64,000 nucleotides of DNA, taken from NCBI GenBank assembly GCA_910574455.1, contig CAJSYZ010000005.1, positions 2,418,001-2,482,000 on the forward strand, written 5' to 3'. Numbering within the stretch: the first letter of the stretch is position 1; every line of letters starts with the position of its first letter. Position numbers and translations under genes: made by a program. This document shows, one piece after another, positions 48,392 to 61,024 of this stretch. Origin of the DNA: Trichaptum fuscoviolaceum (taxonomy: Eukaryota; Basidiomycota; Agaricomycetes; Hymenochaetales; Trichaptaceae). The notes under the pieces were generated by a model, which was not told the DNA's origin, made no database searches, and saw only the letters and a list, made by a program, of their open reading frames with translations.

Positions 48392-51119
48392 CAAGAAATA
48401 GGACGAGGTTCCATCCGTACTCCGCCCTTGGCGGGAGATGTGGACTCAAACAGCATGAAAAGCACAAGAAGTACAAAAATGTGCAGGGATAATGCATAGA
48501 AAACAAAGAAGTTTCGCGCTCGGCTATTTCCAAGTATGGTTTTTGTAAGGCTGAAAACAGCCTTTTCAATTGGGTTGAGAGTCTTGAACGCCCTTACTGC
48601 TTCCTGTTCGCAAGTGTCAGAAGAATTCGGGAATAATTACTAATAGTAGTCTTACCCGCCCACGGAAAGCCTCAAACGGATTCATGGCCTCTTCATATCG
48701 CGCGTGATACTTGCTCAAATCGTCCTGCCGCGCAACAGGGAGAGGGTTCAGAGTATCCTCACGATAGCTCTGCATGTACCGTACTTTCTCGTACAGCTTC
48801 AAATTGTCAGCTTGCAGCGCTTTGACCTCGGAGCGCAGTTCCGAGATGATATGGAACTGTTTGCGCAGCTCCTCTTCGAGTTCTGCATTGCGTTGTCTGA
48901 ACCGGTCTCGTTGACTGGTGACAATGGGCAAGATAGATGTGTCTGCGGAGGATGCGAAAGGAATTGGTGTTGACCTTGCTTGGAAATCCTGGAACTTGAT
49001 CAGACTAATGAAAGCTGGTTAAATAAATGCACTCACCGCTGTTGATTTAATACCTCCTAAATCGAGATCAGACAGACCATCTTTCGGCTTGTCTGCCTCT
49101 GAAGACCGAATACCATTTGGCTGATGCATCTCCAGTTGCAAGAGATCAAGTTCGAGCTTCTCATTCAGAGTCCTCTTCTCCTCAAGCTCAGATTTTGTCA
49201 AACGAAGTTCTTCAGAGATTTCTCTTAGGTTTGCTTCAATATCAGCATAGGCGTTCTATAACAAACCAACATTCATCATATATCTTAACCCGAAAATGGG
49301 AGTTGCTTACCCGAAGTTTTGTTAGCTCATCCGAGATTCTTTTATTCTTAGCAGCAAGAAGAGTCTCAAGGGATGCGTTTTGTTGTTGAGACATGGCTTT
49401 CGAAGGATTCGGACTAGGCAACGATAGACCTAGCTGATTACTGCTCACTTCTCCCTCCGCATCATCCTCATCCATACCTCCAAATTCGACGTACTTCATA
49501 AAGTATGAGTAAATTTACTAGGAATGTCACTTCCACGGATATTCACCTTCATAATCTCAAGCTCCCGCTTGATCACATCGTAGTCCGAAAGCTTCTCCAG
49601 TTTCTGTTTGAGAGCCGTGACTTCAGTGTTCTGGGTTGAAGTTCATATCAACATATATACGTCATTATTGGAAATTCAGACAAACCCGAAGCGCCAGTTC
49701 CTTCGTCCTCTCCTCAATTGATTCCCGGAGTGCCTTTTCTGTTTCTGAGCTCGCAGACTTCTGAGCTTCTAAAACATGTGATAGACGTTCGGATTCTTGA
49801 GTCAGCTCGCCAATTTGCTGTTCGAGAGGAGCGATTCTATTCAGAGCTGTCCTTCAGCACGAGCCTTGCAAAAAAGTCCTCTTCTTACTTGTTCTGGAGA
49901 TCCGCACCGCTGCGCACGGTTTCGATTTCTGCACGCAGGAGCTCCTACGAGAAATTTAGCACATGGCCCATAACTGGATAAGGGGACAAACGGACATTCC
50001 GACGTTCTGCTGAAGCAGCTCTGTTATTGGCTCGCTCAAGTTCAGCCACAACCATATCTAGTTCAGCCAGCTTCGCTACAGTCTCAAGGTCTATAGAATC
50101 TTGTGAATTCTCTAGGGATTATGAGGTTCTGTACATTAAACTGACCTTGCCGCTGTGACTGATCCAACAGTTTGGCTTGACTACTTTCGTTGGATGTGCG
50201 TAAATCTCGTAGTTGAGACTGGGAAAGCGATAGTTGTCTAACTAAATCCTTTTCTCTAATCCCAACACAAGAAAATTCAACTTCGAAATATGTTGAGGGG
50301 TGTCGGATTTCTCACCTGTCCTCATAGTTTCGTAACTTCTCGTCATAAGTAGCATGCAATTCATTCTCCTTTTGTGACACCTTCCCTGATATCATTTCTT
50401 CCATTCGCTCTTCCAGCTGTTGTGCTCGAGCTTCTGCCTTCTTCTTGGCAGTTTCAAAACTTGAAAGCTCTGTGACTTTACGGTTCAAGGAAGCATTCTG
50501 CTCGCGAAGTTTCGCTAACTCTGCTTCAAGCTCGTTTGCTTGCGAGGCCTTTATGGTTTGCTCCTAGGTAGATATAAGAAGTTTGCGGGGAACAGAGCAT
50601 ATCACGAAACAGAACTCACCACAGCGGCTTCTAGTAACGGATACGGGTCAGGTGCTTCAGCTAACTTCTTATACAAGCTGAGGAAAGCATTTTCGGATAT
50701 TTTGGATCGTTTCGTAAGACTGTCTATCTCAGTTTGATATGCTGTTGAAATTTCAGCGCGAATAGAGAACTGGTACATAAGTGTTACTCACACTTTAAAA
50801 GTCCTTTCCAAGCACCAAGTTTCTCTTCATCTGGAATCTTCCTGAAGTCTTCCTTGAGAAGTGAGACCGCGATGCTCGTATGTATAGCCTTATAAAAGCA
50901 TACCTTTTGTCCTATCAGCCAAAGCTTTCCTGCCAACAACACTCTCCTTCTGGTTCTCCACGATTTCTATACCTTGTTCATCTAATGTCTTCTGCAGTTC
51001 TGCCAAGTTTATATCTAAAGGAGTATAACTTGAATGTCAGATTATTAAAAGTACGGCTTCTCAAGCGTACCTTTCCATGCTGTAAGAGCTAGAGAGAAGT
51101 TGTTTTCTACTGTGGTCAT
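48392..51119 (-). CDS. COY1: Golgi membrane coiled-coil protein CASP (Coy1)
   Basis: CASP is a tail-anchored golgin-like protein of the Golgi that takes part in retrograde and intra-Golgi tethering. Starts at ATG 51119 with NNFSLALTAWKDINL, the conserved CASP N-terminus, and IVENQKESVVGRKALADRTKGY-like residues follow. The middle exons are almost pure coiled coil (for example LELLDLQLEMH and EELRKQFHIISELRSEVKALQADNLKLYEKVRYMQSY). The C-terminal CASP domain reads ARYEEAMNPFEAFRGR, then VRAFKTLNPIEKAVFSLTKTILGNSRARNFFVFYALSLHIFVLLVLFMLFEST, i.e. the strongly conserved pre-anchor segment and the single C-terminal membrane anchor. It ends at 48392. The gene shares a promoter region of 153 bases with the divergent uS9m gene. 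Around a dozen exons. Confidence 0.92.
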
Positions 51120-51272
51120 CGCGGTGTGCAGTAACTGCGGTTAGTAGACTGCTTTACGCAGATCCAGCCAATGTTGTGACGGCCGCTTCAAGTTTAGTCA
51201 CGGACAGGCAGACTTGTCACACTCAGGCTGTCCGTCGATCCTTTTCTAAACTCTCCTCCAACGACCTCAATT
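51120..51272. promoter_or_regulatory. Compact divergent promoter, CASP / uS9m
   Basis: Only 153 bases separate the start codons of the minus-strand CASP gene and the plus-strand mitochondrial ribosomal protein gene, so they must share one bidirectional promoter region. No specific site was recognised. Confidence 0.5.
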
Positions 51273-52341
51273 ATGGCCATGGCATTCTCGTGCCTGAGAG
51301 CGTCCTTCAGCGCAAGGACAGTCACTTACCGAGCATTTGCGACGAGCTCGCGCGTGCTTGCGACCGAAACCAATACATATACAGAAGGCAGACGGTACCA
51401 ACCTCTTCCACCTCCAGTCTCCAAAACATTTTACACTGGTCGGTCAAACTTCTACGATTATGTCGCTTCCCTAGAACTTGCCATCCAACATACTCGCAAT
51501 GCTCTAAAAACATTGCAACTCGTACCATTGCCTGAATTTGCTCTCCAATCGCTTCCACCCGCAGTTGGCGCATGGAAGAGCAAAGAAGAACTTGCTACTT
51601 CACTAGCAGCTTCTCTCTCTGCAGCCCGACATCGCCGACTACTGGAACTCTTAAATCAACTCAGTGACTATAGACGCATAGCTCGTACAGCTGGTCACGA
51701 AGACCTCGCGTTAGGTTTGGACAACGTGCTGGCTTCGTTCGAGCGAGCAGATAAAGAGCAGCATCTTCGACGTGGACAACGAAAGCCAGTGACACTAGAC
51801 GACTTTGGACGTTCTTACACCGTGGGCAAGCGGAAGACGAGCTCTGCGCGAGTATGGATGATCTCATCACAGTACGCGGCTGAAGCTAGGACGAAAGAGG
51901 GGAAGGCGGAGACCCCCGTAACAGAAGTCTTGGTCAATAATGTCCCCTTGAACGAATACTTCAAAATACCCATCGACAGGGAACGCATACTAAGGCCTTT
52001 CAGACTTACTGGACTCCTAGGAGCGTACAATGTATTTGGGTTAGTGAGAGGAGGTGGAATTAGTGGACAGGCAGGCGCTCTTGCGCACGGAATAGCCAAG
52101 GGTCTTGCTGCTCAGGTCCCTGACATCGAAATAATCCTCCGGAGAGGTAACTCTTTCCTGATTTTCTAAGGTAATCAAATACTAATGACCTATCTTATAG
52201 CAAAGCTACTGCGTCGCGATCCCCGTATGGTGGAGAGGAAGAAGACAGGCAAGGCGAAGGCGAGGAAAGGAGTAAGTTGTTCATTTTTGTTGAAGACAGC
52301 TATACTCATCACAATTTCAGTACACTTGGGTCAAGCGATAA
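51273..52341 (+). CDS. MRPS9: Mitochondrial small ribosomal subunit protein uS9m (MRPS9)
   Basis: Starts at ATG 51273 with an Arg/Ser/Ala-rich presequence (SCLRASFSARTVTYRAFATSSRVLA) that fits mitochondrial import. A fungal mitochondria-specific extension follows. The S9 domain begins at GKRKTSSARVWM, with the usual GKRKxAxARV start. It then has EVLVNNVPLNEYFKIPIDRERILRPFRLTGLLGAYNVFGLVRGGGISGQAGALAHGIAKGLA, with the conserved GGGxSGQAGAxxHGIA motif. Two introns follow. The last exons read AKLLRRDPRMVERKKTGKAKARKG and YTWVKR, giving the canonical (Y)xWVKR C-terminus that reaches the ribosomal P site. The stop is at 52341. The identity is secure. Confidence 0.95.
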
Positions 52342-52585
52342 TGGTCACTTTTTATTTATATATCCTTGGTCAGACTTTGCATTCCGCTTGCATATACAAT
52401 CTATTCTCGATAATAACAGAGCTATGATATGCACTACAGTACAAATTGAGTTCAGCCTGGAAAATAATGAAGACAATTATAAAAATAAGACCATTACAAA
52501 ATCATATGTCAGCGAGACTAAATTCCTTCGCACCATGATAGCAAAAGCGACGAGAAGATCAGAATGAAAAGGGTGACTACACGAA

Positions 52586-55500
52586 TTACTGGAAATACAA
52601 AGTCTGAACGTCCGATTGTGAGAAGGCTAAATTACACGCCGGACATTTTCGCTGTCGATGAGATATTCGAGCGTCTACACAGCCTTTACAGAACGCTATA
52701 CGAGATAGAGATCAGCGATTGTCTCAGAGCGAATCGCGTCACGACTTACAATGCATGCATTTTGTAATCACAGTATTTCGCATCGCACCATTGCAAGTGG
52801 AACACTTGAGCACTTTCTGTTGATGGACAGCAAATTAGTTTCCTTTCGGTGAAAAAATCTTGACAACTCTACGGACCATGAACTTGTCGATCTCCGATTG
52901 CAGTTCCTTTTCCCGCTCAGAAGCTGTAGGAGGTGGAGCCTTTGCCCGAATAGAAGCCTTTTCAACCTCTTTCTTCCATTTATCCACTTCGTCCTTCAAT
53001 TTCAACATATTCATGTTGACCTCAGCTATTTCGTTTTCGCGATTCTCCGATTGCAGTTGCAGCTGTGTATAGCATAGTCGGACAGATGGGTAAGTTAATT
53101 TCGAGTTGGAACGAGGATTAAATACACACAAGTTCAGCTCGCTTCTCCTCTATCACAAGATTGTTCTTCGTAGTCGTGAGCTTCTTTGTAAGCGCATCGT
53201 GCCTTTTCTCGTAATTAGCGAGAGTCGTCTTTTGAGAAGCAACAGATTCCTCGAGCGCCCTCTACAGCCTGGTTGAGAAAGAGATTTGCCACGAGGAAAT
53301 GATTTTGACATACAAATCTCACAAGCATTGTCCGTTCGACTTCTTTCCCAGCTTCCCACGCTTTCACGTATTTATCCATGGCATTTTGTGCAGCTCTCCT
53401 TTCCTTTTCTTTGGCTTCAACATCACCCATGGCTTTGTAGTATCTGTTATCTGCCTTTGCTTTCTGGTGTCATAATATATCGAAGTCAGAACGCCAATAT
53501 ATGTCAATAGACTACGTCAAAGGTAACTCACAGCGACTGACAGTTTTTCCCTCTCTTCTTCCCACCTTTCAAGTGTAATTACTTGATCAGCGAGTTGGCT
53601 CTGTAGCTCCTCCCACGATAAGCTTAACTTTTCCACCTCAGAATAAAGAGAATCCATGGCCTAAACGAAACATAAGTCATCGCAAAGGGACTCGCCAAAT
53701 CTAATTTACCGCTGTGCTTTCTTTATCCTTCAGTTTCAGTGCGCGGATTTCCTCATCCCTTTGATCAAGTTGTTTCATTAGTGCTCCATTATCAGTGGAT
53801 TCGTACTTTTCCAGGCGTTTACGAGTAGACTCAAGTTCCACTCGAAGTCGGCCGTAGTCTTCCAATCCGGACTTTGAAGCTTTTACAAGGCTACGCAATC
53901 CTTCTACTTCCTTCTCTAGTTCTCTGATAGACTTGTTTTCAGAACTAACTTGATATAATCGAAATTCGGACTTACCTGCGTTGGGAATCAAGTAAAGAAG
54001 GATAAGTATCCAGGTCTTTTCCGCCCAGTAGGAAATCCAAAAGATGCTCTTGTTTATCATTGGCAGCTAAGCGAGAAGCAAGTCGCTTGACCTCAGACTG
54101 CAGCACCTCGATACGTTTCTAGATTTGATTGTGAGCATCGACATAGACGTGGAAAAAATCATGCCGCCTTACACGACGTTCGGACGCTTGCACTTTGAAC
54201 TTGCCGATTGAAGACCACTTGCTCTTGTGCACTGTTTCAAGTTCTTTGAAGTCTGCCTCAATCTTGTCTCTTTGTTGTCGTACACGAGTGATTTCTTCGT
54301 CGCGCTTTTTGACTACTTGCTTCAACTCGTTGGCTTCTTTAGAAGCTACGGCCTAAGAGATATTTCAGAGTCCAAGACCGTTAGACATAAGCGGGACACT
54401 TTACCACAACCTCTTCTTCCCATTCTGAGCGACTAGCGTAAAAGGAGGAGATTTCGTTATTTAATCGCGTGATATCGTTTTCTTTCGCCTCCAAATTGGC
54501 CTGAAGCTTAGATGCATGATCAAGCAGAACACGATATGTCGGTGTTTTCATCAGCACTTCTTCTCCAAGCAAAACTAACTAAGAAAACTGTAAGTACTCA
54601 GATACAACTTAAGGATAATGGGATATAAATACTTCTGTGTCAGCAATAACAATCCTATCACGGAGGGTTGCATTCTCTTTCTCGAGTTCAATTATTCGAG
54701 CTTCACGGCTATCAACCATAGCTTTCAGGTCATCATGAGAGGTTGAATTTCCGTTGGGCGATCGCAATGATTGTATCTGATTTGGGAATGAGAAATGAGG
54801 GATAGAAACATGAGCCACATGTTCGCACCGTATGACCAAACCAAACCACTCACTACCGGAGGCGAAGCCTCTTTAGCACTTTCACTACTGTCGCCCGTAC
54901 CCTCCCTACCATCTGTATTCGTTTTTCCGTTCACTTCAGCTCGGGGTTCAGGAGTTCGCTTTAGTGCTGGATTCAATATATTGCTTTGTAGTCTGTCGAT
55001 TTTGCTCTCCGCAGTCCGCAATTCAGACAGATACCTGTCTCTTTCGCGCTGAGCGTCCTCATAAAGTTCGTATACTCGTGCTGTCTCCCCCCTAAGAAAT
55101 GTGTTCTGCATACATGTAAATATGATTTCTAATCTTGATGTATCCAAATAATTTACGCACTGATTGTTGCAAGTCTCTTCGATCCCTTATCAAAACTTCC
55201 TTGATCGGAGCCTCCAATTTGCCCTCTTTCGCCAGAGCAACGAGAGCCATGATTACTTTCTCGGTAGCCTCAATCTTTTCCGAATTGCTGATGCTACCCG
55301 TCTCAAAGTCGCGAGGATGGAAGACGCGGGATGGTTTGAAGACAGCTTTCGGTTCCAACGAAGATGGACAAAGTCTAAGTATTGATACGAGCAAAACGAC
55401 CAAAAGTGAATGCGCACCGTTGGGATCGCCTTCAACCTTTCCCAATGAAACTCTCGCACACAACTTATCAACATCGGTTAATCTCCGAATGGCGTCTATA

Positions 55501-56004
55501 ACCTTCATGTTGAGAGTTAGTCTCTCAGATATAATGGAACATGGAAAAGAGAGTACATACACTTTGCCAACAAGCTTCCGCCTCTGTTTTCGCAAGAACG
55601 CAACCATTATATGAATGCTCGAGTTTCTCATATTGCTTCACCGCTCTGTGGTAGTCTCGCTGATAGTAGCGCATACGCCTGAAGATAGCTGCCTTGCGAA
55701 AGCGCTGCAAGGTGCCGGATAAGTCTTCAACTCCAAAAACAAACATAACTCGGAAAGAGAAAGCAGATGCTCCACCAATCCATGCACCACATACCTCTAT
55801 TTCATCTTCTTCCTGCGGGCCCACTTCTTCATCATTGGGCTTGACATCTTTTCGCGAATCATCCGCGACGCCATTAGCTGCAACAGGTGAATCCGACATT
55901 GAGCTCAGAGCGCGTTTCTTGTTCGCTGTCCATTCCTCCGCTGTTGCCCGTCTTTTTCCACCTGGTTCGTCTTCAACCTTAATTCCTCTTGATTGGAATT
56001 CCAT
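52586..56004 (-). CDS. BRE1: E3 ubiquitin ligase Bre1 (histone H2B)
   Basis: Bre1 with the E2 Rad6 monoubiquitylates histone H2B during transcription. ATG 56004 starts an acidic, Lys/Arg-containing N-terminus. The Rad6-binding region then reads LQRFRKAAIFRRMRYYQRDYHRAVKQYEKLEHSYNGCV. A long coiled coil across about ten exons follows (for example RKRLEKYESTDNGALMKQLDQRDEEI). The C-terminal RING is split by an intron: LKCSTCNGAMRNTVITKCMH, then AFCKGCVDARISHRQRKCPACNLAFSQSDVQTLYFQ. This gives all eight zinc ligands in the C3HC4 pattern and the invariant terminal LYFQ, with the stop at 52586. The downstream end converges on the uS9m gene. The identity is secure; some middle intron edges are approximate. 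Confidence 0.95.
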
Positions 56005-56442
56005 TGAGTCATGCGTTATGGACTCTTTGGATACAGGATGTAGAAATAACCTTGCGTTGGACTCGGAGAAGAACGAACACGAGTGTGTTGAAGACTCAGG
56101 AGAAACGATGGTGAAACGTGAATGACAAATTCGACCTCCGACACAGCCAATTGCTCCATTTGTAGCGCCTCAACCACTTACGCCCAACCACTCCTTCCGT
56201 CAAACAAGATCAAACAGCTTTCTTGTCAAAGTTTAGTAGTTGTGAGCCTATAACAGCTTGCGAACTACAGTATAATCATGGCAGTTTTCTCTCCGCGCAG
56301 AAAACGATAGATTGTTCAAGATCGGTTAACTACGAAGGTATGCACAAAACGCTGTCATCCATATGGTGCGATGGTACTGGCCCACTCTGAATCAGCTGTG
56401 GCCTCTCTGCTCTTTACCCAGACATGTACGTGATATGCTGCT
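56005..56442. other. Intergenic, between Bre1 start and ureide fusion gene stop
   Basis: About 440 bases between two minus-strand genes, containing the BRE1 promoter and the 3' UTR of the allantoicase fusion gene. No further gene was recognised. The plus-strand frame 55694-56125 overlaps BRE1 exon 1 and is its shadow. Confidence 0.4.
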
Positions 56443-59400
56443 TTAAAAGATGGGAATCTTCACTCTTGGAAGGCCCTTCGAAGCTTCCAACTGGACTATC
56501 TCACAATCGGCTTCAGAGCCGTCTCCAATCTGTGTCTCAACACACGTGAAGTCGATCGTCTGTAATGTGGATCTAAGTTAGTAAATTGGGTTTGCGCAAG
56601 ATTGAATAACACGCATTACAGTTTCGAGTGCTACCATTGGGTGGTCTTTTGAGGGAAAAGGTAAACCCCGACATTAGTTCTTTGCAGATAATATCCATAG
56701 TCAAACAAAGCCACTTACGCCAAACTCCAGTCGCATACACAACCGCCTGGCCCGCACCAGCCACGAAAGCCCTAAGCGTACACAAATCTGGTTTATCATC
56801 TTCACCATTCTTTGCCACCACGACTAAATAGGCCCTTCCCGGTTTCTCCAACGCATCATCGCCCTTCAGACCATCACCAGAGCCTACACTCATAGGAACG
56901 AATGCCTGATTTGTATACCGATGCCGCTCCAGAAGCTTTACAGCCCAACCAGCGCCTTTTTGAGTCACATCTTTTGTAACATCAAAGTCCAGAGGCTTGC
57001 ATCGATAGACAGAAAGCGCTGGGTTCGCGCGTGAGGCCAGCTCGGGCGGATAGGAAGAGAGAATGGGTGCAAGTTTGTGGAACTTGGTTGCTGAGCCTTG
57101 GTTTGCGGACGTGACTTTTGTCCCGCGTGGAACGGCATTGACATCTCCGAATGCCTGGACAACGTGTCCGAAAGGCACAAACGCCTCAGGTGTGAGTGGA
57201 AGTGCGGGGATTGTCGCACCCACCGGCTCAACAGGTGACGAAGGGACAGGTGTGTGCACAGACGTTATGGGTGTTACAGTTCCATGCACGCCGTTGATGA
57301 GTACTCTTTGAGTCTCGTTGACAAGTGTATCATCAGTCGCAGCCGAGGCCGCTTCGACCGTCTCTGCGGTCTCAGTATCCTCAGAAGTTGTGGTGAGCAA
57401 TTTTGTATCCGGGGTAGCACGTTTTCCGATAACCCGGACGCGCTTCAGGCCGCCATCGGGATAGATAGTCACGCGTACATGTGAAAATACTCGACCTTGC
57501 ACGTTCTCTAGCTGGAAGTAATGTTGCCTATGGGGCCCGAGCTTCGTTCTTGGCAGAATGTTTGTCCACTCCTCCTCACTTGCTGTGGGGATGATCTACG
57601 GGCTTACTATGAGACTCGACCATCATATGCAGTAAAGCTGGGCGGGCTTGACTCACATCCTCTGAATACAGGGCATGGAGCTCGCAGCTTTCCGGAAAGT
57701 TGCCCATAAAATGAGCAGTGTCGAGTTCTGTCTGCTCAAGAAAACCGGGCTCGCCACTGCAGATTGTACTACTTAAAAATTTGTTCATATCATGTAGAAA
57801 CTCTAAATGACGCACAGTTTGATGATGACCCAGTCTTTATGGCCTTTTACACGACTTCTTCTCGTTTCCCATCCATCACCCATGTTAACGCCTATAAAAA
57901 GGCATTACGCCCACCCTTCCAATATTTCACGAGAATGTACATACCCCGGCCAGGCAAGATCAAATTTGACCCTACACCGAAGTGTTGATCAGACACGAAG
58001 ACGACGCGTCCGCCGGCAAAGACGTGCGCGAGGTCGACGTTCTCGCTGGCATCCTCTGGGAAGACAGCCCGGATGAGCCCGTATGTGCGGAACCTTGCCT
58101 AGTGAGCCAAAAGGTGAGCATATCGATGAAAAGGCAGAGATGAACTGAGCGTACGATGCCACCGTCAGGATACATGTTGAGCTTTACGTAGTTGAACGGC
58201 TCAGTGGTGTTCGGGACCTTGAAGAGGTGGCGCGAGTTAGGGCCTAATGCCACTTTCGGGAGAATCTCTTCCCACTATACACGCGATCGCGCAATCATCA
58301 ATATAGATTGAAAGGTGTAGAGACGAGGTAAGTAGACGCAGAAGGCGAAGAGATCGATATTGTTGACCCACCCGCAGGTCGTTTTCCTTCGGAGCTTTGT
58401 CTCCGACGTCCAGGAGAGCTTGTACAGACGCTTCGGGTGCTTCATTCCCTATTATCACGAAGATGTGGAGTTAAGCCAAACTAAAACGAACCACATGAGC
58501 AAGCACGAGTGATGGAAGAGGCGTACCATTGAAATGCGCAGTGTCTATGTCAAAACCAGATATAACACCCGCGGCGCCAAACTTGATTATACACCTATTA
58601 AGTGGAATGAACAGACCCGGATCTCAGCATACAGAACAATACGAACTTCGGTTTAAAGTAAGGTACAAAAGTGCGACAGGTTGTCTTGGAAGGGAGTATA
58701 TGCGGGGAGAGCGGCTTGTACGGAATAGATCCAGACGGGCGTGAAAAGGAGTGGATGGACGGATACAATCAAAATCCGAAGGCATGCGTCATGGAATCAT
58801 TTCATTGATCGAATAAAGCACAGCAAACACTGCTCTGAACGTGAAAGGAGATGAAGTGGATCAACGGAGATTGTCTGGGAAGCTTCAGAGATGTATAAAA
58901 GATACAATGGTACATATCGGAGGTATACGCACCAGTCATGTTCGCGGTTATGCCGTCTGGTCTCCCAACCGCTGTATAGCGCACCCTTGAGTCCAAATTG
59001 ACCCTTTAGGCTCGGTGCTGGCTAATAATCCGAACGTACATACGGACATTTACATGAGAACGACATCCACGCCAGCTGCCTATGGTATTGAGCACGTACC
59101 TCCACCTTGATGAGGTTGTCCGCCTCCGCAAAGAACTCATCTGACACGGCAACAATCTCACCGCCGAGCGCTACACTGGAAATCTCTGTGCGAATCAAGA
59201 TGGTCAGTCATGACATTGCTTCCTTCTTCCGTTCATTTGCGCTCTGGTGGCTGAATGGACTCGAACGTGCGAAGCGCTTCTCAGCAGCTCGTGTGCCCCG
59301 AGAATTGCGCAATGCACTCGTGTTTGTGTTCCCAAGCATATCCCAAGCGCTTAAGAAGGCTTAAAGAGATGCACTATAGCGCAAATGAACGGCTAATAAT

Positions 59401-59469
59401 GGTCGACGCACCTGTCTGTGTTCCAAATGCATCCGCAAAGCGTTCTGTAGACACAGACTCGTACGACAT
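56443..59469 (-). CDS. Bifunctional allantoicase - ureidoglycolate lyase fusion (Dal2/Dal3)
   Basis: Two consecutive steps of purine (allantoin) degradation appear fused. ATG 59469 starts MSYESVSTERFADAFGTQT, then EISSVALGGEIVAVSDEFFAEADNLIKVE. This is the first allantoicase repeat, followed by GWETRRHN, GNEAPEASVQALLD and WEEILPKVALGPNSRHLFKV with FNYVKLNMYPDGGI. A second repeat has DASENVDLAHVFAGGRVVFVSDQHFGVGSNLILPGRG, MGDGWETRRSR, DTAHFMGNFPESCELHAL and QGRVFSHVRVTIYPDGGLKRVRV. Then, without a stop and after a Thr/Pro-rich linker, a ureidoglycolate lyase domain begins near 57200: LTPEAFVPFGHVVQAFGD, NQGSATKFHKLA, ALSVYRCKPLDF, LERHRYTNQAFVPM, YLVVVAKNG, AFVAGAGQAVVYATGVW-HHPMVALETTIDF. 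The stop is at 56443. Allantoicase gives urea and ureidoglycolate; the lyase gives urea and glyoxylate. Confidence 0.9.
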
Positions 59470-60628
59470 GCTTCCCCGATAACCGTGATCTCACTGAAAT
59501 CTCACTCGATTCCTTGCAAGGTGCTCAAGACTTTTCTAGTATATGTTGCTGGCTTTTGCGAGACGATCGTTGCGGGACGTTGGCAGGGAGCTGCGGTGAA
59601 AGGGGCGTTGGCAGGATAAACGGGATAAGGTGCAAGTACATACGCATGGCAGGCTACGGACCGATAAAATTTCTATGCAATTGTATTGTTTTGCCACTCG
59701 CCACGAAGAAGAGCGAGGAAGGCGTGCCAATGACCACATTCCGACTTGCTTGAGTCTGGATCGTGTGTATCCCGCCGGAAGCCCGTATCTCTTCAACCGA
59801 AAGCCGAAGATAAGAGGTATGCGCAGTTTGTGTGTGGGCAATCACATAGGCCGTGTCTCGAGAACAGAGCAAAAGAGCATCCTGAGTTTCATCCATCATT
59901 CATATATATGTGACACTCACGAGTCGTTGGCAATGAGCTGGGCAACTGCAACTTGAAGGCCTTTGAGAGAGTGATCTGCCGATACAATGGCACCGATACA
60001 ACCGGCTTCGGATTCAGTAGTAGCAGCGGGTAAACTCTAACTACCAGTCGGTAACCATTTCATATCTCAGTACAGCGACAATGCGGCGTGCCATGGTCAT
60101 TGGTCGAGTTGCCTTCTGTTGAATTTTGAGTACATAGAGAAATGGAACAGAGGGGAAATGACGGACCTGAATTCTGTCTCGATTCATTTTGCTACCCAAT
60201 GGTCCAAACCGAATGCTAGAGCAAAATCATCATATATAATATCTTGGTAGCCTGAGACTCATAATGAAAGAGACAGAATATGAGAGGTATGTATACCGTA
60301 TACATAGGTTATGTAAAGAGTTGATTCAACTGCTGGCACAAGTTGGATGGCAGTGGCACTGGATGATGACGTCAACTTGAATCAAGCTCAAGTTGCGTTT
60401 TTAGTTCAAGCTTTACCGTGACTGTCTCTCTCACTGTGCGCTTTTCTTCTTTTCTTCTCTTCTGACCATCACCACCAGAGGCGTACACGGTGTACCGATA
60501 TCTATCACAGGACCGCTGCGTGTAGTGGACAGGCCATAGCAATCGGTAGCTCGAGAGCCGAGCTTCCTCGCATCTCAAGATAATAGTAATGCGCCGTCTC
60601 GGCTTCAAAACTTTCGAGCAAATGCATC
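59470..60628. other. Intergenic, upstream of ureide fusion gene, with a weak minus-strand frame
   Basis: About 1.2 kb with no convincing gene. The best candidate is a minus-strand ATG frame of 81 codons at 59899-59654 (contains LLLCSRDTAYVIAHTQTAHTS, LRLSVEEIRASGG and VVIGTPSSLFFVASG). Further upstream on that strand, coding-like pieces occur (TESEAGCIGAIVSADHSLKG near 60020-59925) but no splice pattern keeps one frame. The promoter of the ureide fusion gene must lie just above 59469. Confidence 0.35.
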
Positions 60629-61024
60629 ATGAAGATCCAGATGCTTACTGTAATATCGGAGAAACATGCCATCATTTTCATGTGAGTGATGTTCTGTGGC
60701 TTGCGCTAAATTACATATTTCTCATAACGTGGTATTTTTTACCATTATTCCTGTCGATACTTTCTTTCCTCAAGAACGAGAGATGAATCTGTTTGCGGGA
60801 AAGAGGTTTTAAGCGCCCGATATGCTCAGTTAACCGTTTTCACCGAACGAATCGCTCGGACTGCGCAGCTTCTCTCGAGTGCTCAAGCGTTCAAACTGAG
60901 GTAGTTCGTCGAGGTCAGAGTGTTTGCTCTTCTGTCAAGAACTTTGGGGTGTTACCCGTTCCTCTACAATCCGCATTTTTGGACTAAAGATGAAGTAGAC
61001 CGTCCGCTTCGGGTAGAAGAATAG
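60629..61024 (+). CDS. Small hypothetical protein in three exons
   Basis: From ATG 60629, exon 1 (MKIQMLTVISEKHAIIFI) ends before a consensus GTGAGT donor. The intron ends CTTTCCTCAAG. Exon 2 reads TRDESVCGKEVLSARYAQLTVFTERIARTAQLLSSAQAFKL. A 39-40 nt intron (GTAGTTCG...GTCAAG) leads to exon 3, RTLGCYPFLYNPHFWTKDEVDRPLRVEE, with the stop at 61024. All three exons join in one phase, which supports a real gene of about 90 residues. The product was not recognised; the Phe/Pro/Trp-rich C-terminus could be a mitochondrial or complex-assembly factor, but that is a guess. Another ATG frame at 60589 ends early and is less consistent with the later exons. Confidence 0.45.

Noticed and set aside
55135..55614. 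Plus-strand 159-codon frame within BRE1
   Set aside because: Antisense shadow of the BRE1 coiled-coil exons, which have clear motifs on the minus strand.
59630..59956. Plus-strand 108-codon frame
   Set aside because: No recognisable content and it opposes a minus-strand frame with better composition; neither can be confirmed.
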